Below are positions 1 through 8,814 of a stretch of DNA of 64,000 nucleotides, piece after piece. This DNA comes from Ilyobacter polytropus (GTDB lineage Bacteria > Fusobacteriota > Fusobacteriia > Fusobacteriales > Fusobacteriaceae), in assembly GCA_003246855.1 (NCBI GenBank), contig QKCP01000025.1:34959-98958 (forward strand). Reading direction: 5' to 3'. Each line of letters opens with the position of its first letter. Within the stretch, counting starts at the first letter, position 1. Both the position numbers and the translations under genes were made by a program. Under the pieces are notes generated by a model, which saw nothing but the letters and a program-made list of their open reading frames with translations, searched no databases and had not been told where the DNA came from.

Positions 1-2
1 AA

Positions 3-767
3 TATCTTGACTACGATTTCCCAGCTATTATACTTTCTGGGGTGGAGGAGATACCTGATTATTTCCTAAAAGAGGTGGAAGGAAAAAACAAGATTCTGCT
101 ATCTACCACATGCAACATAACCGAACTTATAGCTGACGTAAACGAATTTTTAGAGATATACTTTGCCCCTTCTTTAACCATGCACGGTGTTTATGTAGAA
201 CTTTTCGGATTTGGGGTACTCTTAACCGGTAAAAGTGGTATCGGTAAGAGTGAAACCGCCCTTGAACTTATACACCGTGGTCATAGATTGATTGCTGATG
301 ATATGGTTAAATTCACACGTCACCCAAACCACCAGGTTATAGGTTCGGCAGAAAAACTGCCTTACTTTATGGAGATTAGAGGGCTCGGCATAATAGATGT
401 AAAAGCCCTTTACGGTCTTGGTGCGGTAAGGATGATGAAGCAGCTAGACTTCATCATCGAGATGAAAGAGCTAGTGGAAGACGACTATCTTACACAAACC
501 AACTACCTGGAAACAGATATAGACATCTTAGGAATTCCTGTGAAAAAAGCTGAACTCTACATCTCTTCAGGAAGAAATGCGGCGGCAATGGTAGAGGTTA
601 TAACTATGAGCTTGAGGTCTAAAAAGATAGGGTATGACCCAGACTTTGAGTATAAGCAAAAAAGCAAAGCCCTGCAAGAAATAGAGGATTTGATACAGGA
701 AAAAAATATAGAAAAAGAAAAAATTATGCAGGAAATTAAATGCCTTGTCAACGGTAACTGTGATTAG
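3..767 (+). CDS. hprK: HPr kinase/phosphorylase, 5' end outside the window
   Basis: HprK phosphorylates and dephosphorylates HPr at its regulatory serine and links sugar-phosphate and ATP/PPi status to the phosphotransferase system. The frame is open from base 3, where the reading (FPAIILSG...EIPDYF) matches the end of the N-terminal HprK domain, so the gene begins before the window; the GTG at 42 is an internal valine codon. The C-terminal kinase domain is complete: Walker A GKSGIGKS at about visible residues 76-83 and the family signature around IRGLGIIDVK, followed by GAVR. A charged, probably helical tail ends the protein. It leads a same-strand string with yitT 8 bp downstream. Family assignment is firm; only the N-terminus is unseen. 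Confidence 0.93.
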   Translation, partial: YLDYDFPAIILSGVEEIPDYFLKEVEGKNKILLSTTCNITELIADVNEFLEIYFAPSLTMHGVYVELFGFGVLLTGKSGIGKSETALELIHRGHRLIADDMVKFTRHPNHQVIGSAEKLPYFMEIRGLGIIDVKALYGLGAVRMMKQLDFIIEMKELVEDDYLTQTNYLETDIDILGIPVKKAELYISSGRNAAAMVEVITMSLRSKKIGYDPDFEYKQKSKALQEIEDLIQEKNIEKEKIMQEIKCLVNGNCD

Positions 768-775
768 GGGGAACT

Positions 776-1657
776 ATGTCCAAAAAATACAGAAACTTAC
801 TGCTTGACTACATAATAATAAATTTAGGTGCCCTTGTTGCAGCTGTGGGTATTGGACTTTTCCTAGCACCTTCTAAAATAGCTGCCGGGGGCGTATCTGG
901 TATTGCCATAATACTTTACCATCTCTTTGGTTTCAATATAGGGATTAGCATGCTGTTTTTGAATATCCCAATATATCTTGCCGGCATAAGGACTTTTGGA
1001 AAGTCATACGGGTTCAAAACATTTTTTGGAACAGTTATGCTCTCATTCTATATAGACCTATTGAGAGGCATAGTCCCAAATGCAGATAATTTGATAGATT
1101 TTTCCACTGGCGGAAACATGATACTAGGGGCTATGTTCGGCGGTGTTATTGCAGGTGTAGGACTTGGGTTTATAATGAAATTTGGTGGCAGTACTGGCGG
1201 CACCGACATACTAGCTCAGATTCTGCATAAATATGCTAAAATTCCAGTTGGTTATGCCCTTATGACGGTGGATACCCTGGTTTTAATAAGTGCTGCTGCT
1301 ATATTTGGACTTGAAAAAGGACTCTATGCCATATTAACTCTATATACAACCGGCATCCTGATAAACAAAGTTTTTGAGGGTGTGAGCTACGCTAAGATGG
1401 TATATGTAATAAGCGACAGGCACGAAGAAGTCAAGGATATAATAATATCTAAAATAAACAGGGGTGGGACCTGCCTTGCTGGCAAAGGGCTCTATACCGA
1501 CATTGACCGAAAAATAATCATCACGGTGCTTAAAACAAAAGAGATTTACGAGCTTAAAAGGTGGATAAAGGACATAGATCCAAACGCCTTTGTGATAATT
1601 TCAGAAGCTTATGAGGTCCTGGGTGAAGGCTTTTCCCCATTTAACAAGCAGTCTTAG
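776..1657 (+). CDS. YitT family membrane protein (DUF161 plus DUF2179)
   Basis: An integral membrane protein of the YitT family, whose transport or signalling role is not established. The N-terminal two thirds (about residues 8-210) hold five or so hydrophobic segments with glycine-rich turns such as GGSTGGTDI, typical of the YitT_membrane domain. The last 75 residues form the cytoplasmic DUF2179 domain (VYVISDRHEEVKDIII and IITVLKTKEIYELKRWI). At 293 residues it has the family's usual length. The start has a GGGGGAA Shine-Dalgarno just upstream and lies 8 bp after hprK, so co-expression with hprK and the folate genes is likely. Nothing here suggests a substrate. Confidence 0.88.
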   Translation: MSKKYRNLLLDYIIINLGALVAAVGIGLFLAPSKIAAGGVSGIAIILYHLFGFNIGISMLFLNIPIYLAGIRTFGKSYGFKTFFGTVMLSFYIDLLRGIVPNADNLIDFSTGGNMILGAMFGGVIAGVGLGFIMKFGGSTGGTDILAQILHKYAKIPVGYALMTVDTLVLISAAAIFGLEKGLYAILTLYTTGILINKVFEGVSYAKMVYVISDRHEEVKDIIISKINRGGTCLAGKGLYTDIDRKIIITVLKTKEIYELKRWIKDIDPNAFVIISEAYEVLGEGFSPFNKQS

Positions 1658-1682
1658 TGATTTCTAGAAAGGATATACACAT

Positions 1683-2051
1683 ATGGATAAAATTGTATTG
1701 AGAAATATAAAATTCTACGCTTATCACGGGGTTCTTCCTGAAGAAAATAAGCTAGGTCAGAACTTTTACATAGATTTAGACATCTACAAAAACCTCTACG
1801 AGGCCGGTGAGAGCGATGAGTTAGACAAAAGTATAAATTATGCTGAAGTCTACAAGATCGTAGAAAGTATTACAACCGGCAACGTGTACAAACTCATTGA
1901 AAAATTAGCAAGCGAAATCGCAAAAGCTCTGCTTTTCTCCTATGATATAGATAAGGTATGGATAAGAATAAAAAAACCGGAAGCCCCTATAGATGGACAC
2001 TATGATTTTGTAGGGGTGGAGATATCTAGAAAGAGGTCAGACTATGAGTAA
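1683..2051 (+). CDS. folB: Dihydroneopterin aldolase
   Basis: FolB converts 7,8-dihydroneopterin to 6-hydroxymethyl-dihydropterin and glycolaldehyde in folate synthesis. The 122-residue length and motifs fit the family: RNIKFYAYHGVLPEE near the N-terminus with the YHGV catalytic region, then SINYAEVYKIVE, LIEKLASEIA and the C-terminal KKPEAPI. An AAGGAT ribosome site precedes the ATG. The last 8 bases overlap the start of the next gene, which carries the following enzyme of the pathway, HPPK, so translational coupling of two consecutive folate steps is probable. Confidence 0.93.
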   Translation: MDKIVLRNIKFYAYHGVLPEENKLGQNFYIDLDIYKNLYEAGESDELDKSINYAEVYKIVESITTGNVYKLIEKLASEIAKALLFSYDIDKVWIRIKKPEAPIDGHYDFVGVEISRKRSDYE

Positions 2052-2919
2052 CTCCGTCTACCTCAGCCTGGGGTCAAACATAGGGGATAGATTTTACAAC
2101 CTTTTAGCTGCAATAGCAGAACTTGATAAACTGCCCAAAACAAAGGTCGCCAAGGTTTCAAAGTTTTACGAGACTGAACCTTGGGGGTACCAGGAGCAGG
2201 AGTATTTTATTAATTGTGCTGTTGAGTTAAGAACAGATCTGCTGCCTTACGAACTCCTTAAAAGCATAAACCACATAGAAGACTTCTTGAAAAGAAGAAG
2301 AATGGTGAAATGGGGGCCTAGAACCATAGACATAGACATAATCTTCTACTCCAACCTAAATATCAACACAGCTGAGCTCTGCATACCCCATCCTATGTAC
2401 ACAAAAAGGAACTTTGTTCTCTTGCCACTTATGGACATCTACTATGACAAAAAACAGATAGCAAGATACCTTAACGTAGACTTAAGCTCGTTAAAAGAGT
2501 ACAGCTACAACAAACCTATTCTCGTAAGCTCCTGCCTAATGGGTGTCCCTTGCAACTACATGGGTAAAAGCAAGCAAAGTTGTCTATTCTCAAAGGTTTT
2601 GAAGAACCTGCAGTATGTGCAGGTATGCCCGGAGGTGCTCGGTGGTCTGTCCACTCCTAGGCCGCCTGCAGAAAGGATCGGCAAAAGGGTCGTGACGGCA
2701 AAAGGGTGTGACGTCACTAACAGCTTTATTGCCGGGGCCAATAAGACTCTGGAAATAGCAAAAAAAAATAGGATAGAGATAGCCGTCCTAAAAGAAAAAA
2801 GTCCATCTTGTGGCTACGGAAGAATCTATGATGGTAGCTTCACATCCATATTGGTTGATGGAAACGGGGTTACAGTTGATTTATTACTTGAAAATGGGAT
2901 CAACATAATATCTATTTAA
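2044..2919 (+). CDS. folK: Fusion of HPPK (FolK) with a DUF523/TudS-like domain
   Basis: Residues 1 to about 155 are 6-hydroxymethyl-dihydropterin pyrophosphokinase: YLSLGSNIGDR at the start, YETEPWG, and WGPRTIDIDIIFY with the Mg-binding aspartates. Residues 157-291 form a complete DUF523 domain, the family that includes the thiouracil desulfurase TudS: SSCLMGVPC (Cys164, Cys170), CPEVLGGLSTPRPPAE (Cys195), and LKEKSPSCG (Cys256). These cysteines are positioned to hold a [4Fe-4S] cluster, as known for TudS. The frame is continuous and no start with a good ribosome site lies between the halves, so this is one polypeptide. FolK enzymes are usually near 160 residues. The HPPK call is firm; a desulfurase role for the second half is inference. 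Confidence 0.9.
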   Translation: MSNSVYLSLGSNIGDRFYNLLAAIAELDKLPKTKVAKVSKFYETEPWGYQEQEYFINCAVELRTDLLPYELLKSINHIEDFLKRRRMVKWGPRTIDIDIIFYSNLNINTAELCIPHPMYTKRNFVLLPLMDIYYDKKQIARYLNVDLSSLKEYSYNKPILVSSCLMGVPCNYMGKSKQSCLFSKVLKNLQYVQVCPEVLGGLSTPRPPAERIGKRVVTAKGCDVTNSFIAGANKTLEIAKKNRIEIAVLKEKSPSCGYGRIYDGSFTSILVDGNGVTVDLLLENGINIISI

Positions 2920-2935
2920 CGGAGGAATTTTTTTA

Positions 2936-3904
2936 ATGAATAATTTTTTGGAAATAATCGAAGAAATAAAAAATGCAAACAGTATAGTAATCAGCTCACA
3001 TGTCAACCCAGATGGAGATGCAATTGGTGGCGGACTTTCTCTTATGCTTGCCATTAAAAAATTAAAGGATAAGGATGGCGATAGCGGTAATAAAGAGGTA
3101 AGATTCATCTTAGAGGAGTCCGTCCCTAAAAATCTAAAATTTTTAAAACTTAGTGACATGGTAGAAATCTACGATTCTTCAAAAAATTATGATTTCGACC
3201 TTTTCATAGCAGTTGACTGTGCTACAAAAGAAAGGCTTGGGAAAGTAAACAGCCTATTGTCTTCGGAGAAAAAAATAATAAACATAGACCACCATACCAG
3301 CAACTCGCTCTTCGGACACCTTAACTACGTGCACGAGATATCTTCAACATCTGAGATAATATTCAATTTTATTGAAGAACTGGGGATCTGTATGGACCTG
3401 GATATGGCAGAAACCATCTATACCGGTATAGTGAACGACACCGGAAATTTCGCCCACGACAATGTTAGTTCCGATACTTTTAGAGTGGCTGCTAAACTTA
3501 AAAATATCGGCGTAGACACCAGTAAGGTGGTAAGAGAATTTTTCCAGACAAAATCTATGCCTACATTAAAGCTTATGGGGCTGACTTTGAGCGGCTTCAG
3601 GTTCATAGACGAAAAGAAGCTTTCATACTTTTTCCTGACTCAGGAAGCTTTAAAAAGTGTAGGCGGCACAAAAGATGAAACCGAGGGCCTAGTAGAGATA
3701 CTTAGATCATATGAAGGCACAGAAGTCGCTCTATTCCTAAGGGAAGAGGAGGATGGAAAGATAAAGGGAAGTCTTAGGTCAAAAAGTACTGATGTGAATA
3801 AAATAGCCTCTATTTTTGGTGGCGGAGGACATGTAAAAGCTGCTGGCTTCAATACTAAACTAGGGCATGAAGACATCGTAAAACAGGTTTTAGAAAAACT
3901 TTAG
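2936..3904 (+). CDS. nrnA: DHH/DHHA1 phosphoesterase, NrnA type (oligoribonuclease/pAp phosphatase)
   Basis: NrnA-type enzymes degrade short oligoribonucleotides and dephosphorylate pAp using two Mn ions. The DHH domain is intact: SSHVNPDGDAIGGG near residue 22, AVDCA, NIDHHTSN (the DHH motif) near residue 118, and IVNDTGNF. The C-terminal DHHA1 domain ends with the GGGGHVKAAGF motif. The length of 322 residues is normal. A GGAGG ribosome site lies 9 bases before the ATG, 16 bp after folK. A short weak hairpin (ACCGG/CCGGT) follows the stop, without a U-run, so transcription probably continues into the lipoprotein genes. Confidence 0.92.
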   Translation: MNNFLEIIEEIKNANSIVISSHVNPDGDAIGGGLSLMLAIKKLKDKDGDSGNKEVRFILEESVPKNLKFLKLSDMVEIYDSSKNYDFDLFIAVDCATKERLGKVNSLLSSEKKIINIDHHTSNSLFGHLNYVHEISSTSEIIFNFIEELGICMDLDMAETIYTGIVNDTGNFAHDNVSSDTFRVAAKLKNIGVDTSKVVREFFQTKSMPTLKLMGLTLSGFRFIDEKKLSYFFLTQEALKSVGGTKDETEGLVEILRSYEGTEVALFLREEEDGKIKGSLRSKSTDVNKIASIFGGGGHVKAAGFNTKLGHEDIVKQVLEKL

Positions 3905-3945
3905 TACCGGCATTTTTTACCGGTTAAAATCTGGGGGAGGTTTAC

Positions 3946-4866
3946 ATGGTCAAAGTAAAAAGCTTCATATTGGGGTTACTGGTTATTTTTCTACTTTCTG
4001 CTTGCGGGGAGACAACTAGTAAAGTTAGAAAAGATGAAAAAATAGCAAAACTAAGAGATTATGAGACAGAAAAGACATTTATGGGGCCAAAACGCAGGAT
4101 TGCTGTGGCCAGCTTTAAAAATGAAACTAGATTCGGTGACAGGCGGCTTGGAAACTCTGTTACAGATGTTTTCGTAACTGAACTTTCAAAAACCGGAAGG
4201 TTTACCATACTTGAACGTGAATCCGTGGATAAGCTGCTTCAGGAAACTAACTTCTCTAGCACCCTTGGTCAAGGTACCGTGGCGGCTGAGCAGCAGTTCC
4301 TAGATGCAGACTATATAATAACCGGCGCAGTGACAAAATACGGTGTAAACACTGTTGGTAAGAAAAAGTTGATCTCATCGTCAAAAGAACAGAAAGCTGA
4401 AGTTTCAGTGGACGTTAAGATGGTGGACGTTAGGACTGGAGAGGTCTTGTTCAGCGAAACTGGAGAGGGTGTGTCTACTATAAAATATGGTACTACCCTA
4501 GGTGTCGGCACCAGCGGCGGGTATGATGAAAGCCTTGAGCAAGAAGCTTTTAGGGCCTCTGCCATAAAAGTTATGGACAACATAATTGAAACCGTGGACA
4601 AAAGACCTTGGTCTGCAGCGGTTGTGAAATTTTCCGGGGATAAAATTTATATAAATTCCGGCATGAAAAGCAACTTGAAAATAGGAGCAAAGCTAAACGT
4701 ATACAGGTTTGGGGATAAAATCGAGTACAAAGGCCAGTTTTTAGGCTATGAGGAAGAAAAAGTGGGAACAGCCATAATCGTAGACTACCTAGGGGAAGAT
4801 GCGTCTATAGCAGCCTATAATGGGAAAAGTTTCAGGGCTCCTGGGATAGTGAAATTAGAAGATTGA
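3946..4866 (+). CDS. CsgG-family outer-membrane lipoprotein
   Basis: A lipoprotein with a signal peptide ending in the lipobox LLSAC (Cys20), so the mature form is lipid-anchored at the N-terminus. From about residue 48 it shows the CsgG/curli-production domain: RRIAVASFKNETRF, a stretch resembling TELSKTGRFTILERE, then DADYIITGAVTKY and a conserved VDVRTGEVLFSETGEG. CsgG proteins can form outer-membrane export channels, but most genomic copies outside curli operons have no proven job. The C-terminal 80 residues are a small beta-rich extension. It sits 15 bp before a DUF799 lipoprotein gene, a pairing seen in other diderms. Confidence 0.85.
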   Translation: MVKVKSFILGLLVIFLLSACGETTSKVRKDEKIAKLRDYETEKTFMGPKRRIAVASFKNETRFGDRRLGNSVTDVFVTELSKTGRFTILERESVDKLLQETNFSSTLGQGTVAAEQQFLDADYIITGAVTKYGVNTVGKKKLISSSKEQKAEVSVDVKMVDVRTGEVLFSETGEGVSTIKYGTTLGVGTSGGYDESLEQEAFRASAIKVMDNIIETVDKRPWSAAVVKFSGDKIYINSGMKSNLKIGAKLNVYRFGDKIEYKGQFLGYEEEKVGTAIIVDYLGEDASIAAYNGKSFRAPGIVKLED

Positions 4867-4881
4867 TAGGGGTTTGTACCT

Positions 4882-5688
4882 ATGAAAAAACTTTATGTAC
4901 TTTGCAAAATAATGTTTTTTGGTCTGATGCTCTTTGGCTGTATTCGCCAAGAAAAGGTGTTGAGGGTCAGCCCAGGCATTGCTCCAGTTACACTTGCAGT
5001 ACTTCCTGTAAACAACCTTTCAAATGATGTGCACGGAGCCCAGGTATTCCGCGACCTCCTCTACAAAAGACTGGCGCAATACCAAAAGGGATACAGGATA
5101 ATGGATATCGAGGAAACTGACAGAATACTAAATGAAGCTGGAATAACAGATGGAGGACAGCTTTCGGCTATTATGCCGATAGAACTCTGTGAGCTCCTGA
5201 GCGTCGATGGTCTTTTATACACTGATTTAAAAAATCTGGAACTCCTAACCCTGCCTTTTTACCATACTAGAAAGGTGGAAGCACAGTTCAGACTGTATAA
5301 CTTTAACCAGTTAATCTGGTTAAAATCCATAAATACAAACAACAGATATATAGAGATAGAAAATATGCTTAAGGCTATTGATGATCCCGAAGAGGGATTC
5401 AAAAGAGCCGGCGAATCAATGCTTGTTCACCAGGGAATAAAGTTTTCCACCATAGCCCTTTTTGGTCATGAACTTAGGCCGGAGATGGAGATGACCTTGG
5501 ATAATTTGCTGATAAACATCCCACACGGGAGCTCTGAGAACTCCAATTATTTAGACGTAGTTTCAAGCAGGCTCGAATGGCTGCATAGGAATATAGAGGA
5601 GGGCAAGTCTATTGTCAGTGAAGAGATGCACATGCAGGAAACTGATCTGGAAAACGTTTATGACGACGGTATAATAATATTAAATTAA
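4882..5688 (+). CDS. DUF799 (GNA1162-like) lipoprotein
   Basis: The first 20 residues are a lipoprotein signal ending in LFGC (Cys20). The body matches the DUF799/GNA1162 family: VTLAVLPVNNLSNDVHGAQ, the region around YRIMDIEETDRILNEAGI TDGGQ, and a VDGLLYTDL segment. Members are outer-membrane-associated lipoproteins of unknown function usually encoded beside a CsgG-like lipoprotein, as here. In the known proteobacterial arrangement a small DUF4810 lipoprotein lies between them; it is absent here, the two genes being 15 bp apart. The acidic C-terminal tail after residue 210 is not part of the family core. Confidence 0.75.
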   Translation: MKKLYVLCKIMFFGLMLFGCIRQEKVLRVSPGIAPVTLAVLPVNNLSNDVHGAQVFRDLLYKRLAQYQKGYRIMDIEETDRILNEAGITDGGQLSAIMPIELCELLSVDGLLYTDLKNLELLTLPFYHTRKVEAQFRLYNFNQLIWLKSINTNNRYIEIENMLKAIDDPEEGFKRAGESMLVHQGIKFSTIALFGHELRPEMEMTLDNLLINIPHGSSENSNYLDVVSSRLEWLHRNIEEGKSIVSEEMHMQETDLENVYDDGIIILN

Positions 5689-5704
5689 AAAGGGGTAGAG
5701 GGAT

Positions 5705-6034
5705 ATGTACGAATTAATCTTTTTAAGACCGAACAAATTAGACGACTGTAGAAAAATTGTAACCTACATAAAAGACGGAAAAATAGTGCACATTAACTTA
5801 GAGGATCTAGATGCAAGGATGAGCCAGAGAGTTCTTGACTTCATAAGTGGCGCAATCTACATTAAAGAAGCACAATTTATAAATCCTACTAAAAATATCT
5901 TTGTTTCTATTCCAAAAGGGAGGACTTTTTACCAAGATGAAAGTGTAAAAATTTCTCATAAAGACCAGGTCTCAGAGATACTGGACCTAAGATATGATGA
6001 AGAAGAGGCTATAAAGCCAAAGTTTAATAAGTAG
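5705..6034 (+). CDS. sepF: SepF-like cell-division protein, core domain only
   Basis: The 109-residue protein aligns with the SepF (DUF552) core: LIFLRPNKLDDCRKI, IKDGKIVHINLEDLD, the helix RMSQRVLDFISGAIY followed by KEAQFI and KNIFVSIP. SepF polymerises into rings that bundle FtsZ and, in Bacillus, tether it to the membrane by an N-terminal amphipathic helix and linker. Here the protein starts almost directly with the first core strand, so that anchor is missing, and an AGGGG site just upstream of the ATG supports this start. The short charged tail after residue 85 is variable. It overlaps or nearly abuts acpH. The fold call is fairly firm; the division role is inferred from the family. Confidence 0.75.
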   Translation: MYELIFLRPNKLDDCRKIVTYIKDGKIVHINLEDLDARMSQRVLDFISGAIYIKEAQFINPTKNIFVSIPKGRTFYQDESVKISHKDQVSEILDLRYDEEEAIKPKFNK

Positions 6035-6048
6035 TGGCTGAGTTTGCG

Positions 6049-6630
6049 ATGAATTATTTAGTTCACAGCATCCTGTCTAACGGAGAAGATGAACATCTAG
6101 GAAATTTAATAGGTGATTTTGTCCGTGGGAACATAAAAACCCTTAAGTTTTCCGATGGTATAAAAGAGGGAATAATCCTGCACAGGAAAATAGACAGTTT
6201 TTCAAACTCTAATTGTTTTTTTATGAAAAGTCGTAGAAAATTGAAAAAATATGGACACTACTCCGGGGTAATTATTGATATCTTTTATGACCACATTTTA
6301 GCGAAAAACTGGGAAAAGTTTTCAAAAACAGACTTATATTCCTACACTCAGAATATTTATTTTCTCCTTGAAAAAAATAGGGAGATTCTCCCTGAGCGTT
6401 TTCTTCCGGCTTTCCGGTATATGAAGTCTAGAAATTCACTTTACAATTACCAAAATATTGATTTCATAGAAGATGTACTGCACGGGGTGAGCTCTAGATT
6501 CAAGAGGAAAAACAACATATACGAATCTGTAGAAGAATTAGAAAAATACTATTATTGTTTTGAAAGTGATTTTTTTTGTTTTTTTAAGGATATGCAAGTT
6601 TATTTAAATAGAAAAATGGAGGCCGAATAG
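6049..6630 (+). CDS. acpH: Acyl carrier protein phosphodiesterase family (DUF479)
   Basis: AcpH hydrolyses the 4'-phosphopantetheine arm from holo-ACP. The protein has the family's helical core and metal-binding landmarks: MNYLVHS at the N-terminus, LIGDFVRG, LHRKIDSFSNS and FYDHILAKNW, with the expected length near 193 residues. I chose the ATG at 6049 because family members begin with MN[FY]L[AV]H; the GTG at 6034, which overlaps the sepF stop, is the alternative and neither has a strong ribosome site. The stop codon lies within the left arm/loop of the hairpin at 6603-6650. The physiological role of AcpH is debated; the family call is good. Confidence 0.82.
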   Translation: MNYLVHSILSNGEDEHLGNLIGDFVRGNIKTLKFSDGIKEGIILHRKIDSFSNSNCFFMKSRRKLKKYGHYSGVIIDIFYDHILAKNWEKFSKTDLYSYTQNIYFLLEKNREILPERFLPAFRYMKSRNSLYNYQNIDFIEDVLHGVSSRFKRKNNIYESVEELEKYYYCFESDFFCFFKDMQVYLNRKMEAE

Positions 6631-6650
6631 CCTCCATTTTTCTATTTAAA
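6603..6650. terminator. Bidirectional terminator between acpH and the PBP1A gene
   Basis: A perfect inverted repeat with 21-bp arms (6603-6623 and 6630-6650) and a 6-base loop. Both strands place a T-rich tract at the end of the stem (ATTTTTCTATTTAAA). The stop codons of both convergent genes lie inside the structure, so the two coding ends and the terminator are merged. Confidence 0.9.
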
Positions 6651-8814
6651 ACAATTCGTTAAATATATCGTCTACTTCTAAGTTTTTCTCGTTTTGCTGA
6701 ATATCCTCTGTCCTATCTTCTAACTCATTTTCTAACTCATTTTCAAGATCATCTGCGCCATCTTCAGCATCCCTTTTAAAAAACTTGTCCAGTCCCATTT
6801 TAAACTTGGATGAGTTTTCTACAGGTTCATATCCTCTTTCGAAAAGAGCCCACCTCTTATTAGGAGAACTTTCATCCGCCAATAGCCCATTTTTAGAGTC
6901 TATCAGCTTATACACAAGTTCACCATTTTTAACAGCATCATCTAAAAACTCAAATTTTCCAGGTGTGTATACTCCTCTGTACACCATATTTTGGTAGTAA
7001 GCCCCCCAAAGTGGTGCAGCTACTCCTCCTCCAGTAAATCCTTTCCCAGTAGCACGGTTATCGTCGTATCCAAGGTACAATACTGTTACAAGTTCAGGGG
7101 TTATGCCTGCAAACCACGCTGATCTACCCTCATTTGTAGTACCTGTTTTACCACCTTGAGCTATGCCCTCACCATCAATACCCTTTACCCTTGCACCCCT
7201 ACCGGAACCGTTATTAACTACATTTTCAAGCATATGTACAATAAGGGCCACTTTATTTGTGTCAAATACCTTCTCTTTTTCTATTTCGTTTTCATATATT
7301 ACTCTGCCATCTCTGTCCTCTATCTTAGTTATGAAGATAGGCTTTACGCTGTACCCGCCGTTTGAAAAAGGCAGGTAGGCTTTTGCAAGTTCAAATGGGC
7401 TTGTGCTCATTGTACCCAGTGCGGCACTAAGGTCATCCGGTATATCTGATTCTATTCCGGCTTCCCTTGCTGTTTTTATGACATTTTTTATACCTATTTT
7501 TTGCAGAAGTTTTATCGCTATGATGTTGACGGATTTTTCCATCCCTTCCAGAATAGTCATATTCCCCTCAAAAGTTTCACTGTAGTTTTGAGGTTCCCAA
7601 CTTCCAAACTTTACCTCGGAATCTTCTAGGACCTCATTCATTTGGTACCCCTTATTCAGAGCCGTAAAGTATACAAACGGCTTGAAGGCCGATCCAGGCT
7701 GTCTCTTTGACATGGTAGCCCTGTTAAAGTTTCCGCTGGTAAAATCCTTCCCGCCTATTATACTTTTAACATAACCGTTGCTGGAATCTATTGTCACCAT
7801 TCCGGCTTGCATATCCTTAGTGTTTTGCAGGTAGGAGTAGCCTTTAAAGGTTTCCTCAGCCAATTTTTGCATCTTCAGATCCAAGGTGGTGTATATCTTC
7901 ATCCCGCCTTCGTAGATCTCTTCTTCACTGTACATTTTGAAAAGCTCTGCACTCACTATACTTGTGAAGTCAGGTGCCTTATACTCTTTATTCGTATTCT
8001 CGGTATTCACCACTATTGTTTTAGGGGATATCTTTTGCCCCCTTTTAAGGTCGCTGTCTAAAACAAATTCATAGCTCATAGCATCTTCATATTCATCTTT
8101 TTCTATGAAACCAAACTTACGCATCTGCTTTAACACCAGGTGTCCACGGTCAACTGCATTTTTCAGGTTGGTTTTCGGGTTATACTTATTCGGCCTGTTT
8201 GGCATACCGGCAAGCACCGCTGATTCTGCCAGGGTAAGCTTGCTTACATCTTTTTTGAAAAAAATTCTGGCGGCGGTTTTTATTCCGTAAGCCCCGGAAC
8301 CAAAATATATCTCGTTTAAGTACTTATTAAGAATTTCATCTTTTGTATATTTCTTTTCTATCTCAAGAGTTATTATAGCTTCTTTTACCTTTCTAAGCAC
8401 GCTTTTTTCGTGGGTTAGGAAAGCATTTTTTGCAAGCTGCTGTGTTATGGTGCTTCCGCCCTGGGCTTTCCTCATTGTAGCTATATTTACCATCATGGCC
8501 TTGGTAAATCTTATAGGATCTATCCCGAAGTGTTTTCTAAACCTTTTGTCTTCTATGGCTAAAAAAGCATTCTGAGTGTACACAGGTATCTCGTCAACCC
8601 CAGCAAGCTCTCTTCTCTCCCTATATATCATATCAACTACGTCGCCGTTGCTATCGTAAATTATGCTAGGGACAGCTGGATTATAATCTTCAACTAGGTT
8701 GCTTATATCTGGTAGCCCCTTGTATGCCTTGACTATTAAATAGCTCGACATTCCAACTACTAAGATTGTTAAAATTAACCCTGTAAATAAAACTGTTCTC
8801 AAAAACTTCTTCAT
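6646..8814 (-). CDS. Class A penicillin-binding protein (PBP1A type)
   Basis: A bifunctional peptidoglycan synthase anchored by an N-terminal membrane segment (about residues 5-28). The GT51 glycosyltransferase domain shows [12 protein letters not shown], with the catalytic Glu, and [13 protein letters not shown]. The transpeptidase domain carries the SxxK serine in [12 protein letters not shown] as the second motif and KTGTTN as the third. The 722-residue length is usual. The C-terminus is a long acidic tail that includes a duplicated LENE unit encoded by a 12-bp tandem repeat. The start overlaps the rlmN stop by 4 bases, so the two are co-transcribed. Function assignment is firm; the exact paralogue name is not. 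Confidence 0.94.
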   Translation of the reverse strand: MKKFLRTVLFTGLILTILVVGMSSYLIVKAYKGLPDISNLVEDYNPAVPSIIYDSNGDVVDMIYRERRELAGVDEIPVYTQNAFLAIEDKRFRKHFGIDPIRFTKAMMVNIATMRKAQGGSTITQQLAKNAFLTHEKSVLRKVKEAIITLEIEKKYTKDEILNKYLNEIYFGSGAYGIKTAARIFFKKDVSKLTLAESAVLAGMPNRPNKYNPKTNLKNAVDRGHLVLKQMRKFGFIEKDEYEDAMSYEFVLDSDLKRGQKISPKTIVVNTENTNKEYKAPDFTSIVSAELFKMYSEEEIYEGGMKIYTTLDLKMQKLAEETFKGYSYLQNTKDMQAGMVTIDSSNGYVKSIIGGKDFTSGNFNRATMSKRQPGSAFKPFVYFTALNKGYQMNEVLEDSEVKFGSWEPQNYSETFEGNMTILEGMEKSVNIIAIKLLQKIGIKNVIKTAREAGIESDIPDDLSAALGTMSTSPFELAKAYLPFSNGGYSVKPIFITKIEDRDGRVIYENEIEKEKVFDTNKVALIVHMLENVVNNGSGRGARVKGIDGEGIAQGGKTGTTNEGRSAWFAGITPELVTVLYLGYDDNRATGKGFTGGGVAAPLWGAYYQNMVYRGVYTPGKFEFLDDAVKNGELVYKLIDSKNGLLADESSPNKRWALFERGYEPVENSSKFKMGLDKFFKRDAEDGADDLENELENELEDRTEDIQQNEKNLEVDDIFNELF
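6718..6741 (-). repeat. 12-bp tandem duplication in the PBP1A tail
   Basis: Two identical copies of TTCTAACTCATT (plus strand) at 6718-6729 and 6730-6741 encode the repeated LENE in the acidic C-terminal tail. A third, diverged copy follows. The unit length is a multiple of three, so copy-number change would keep the frame. Confidence 0.7.
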
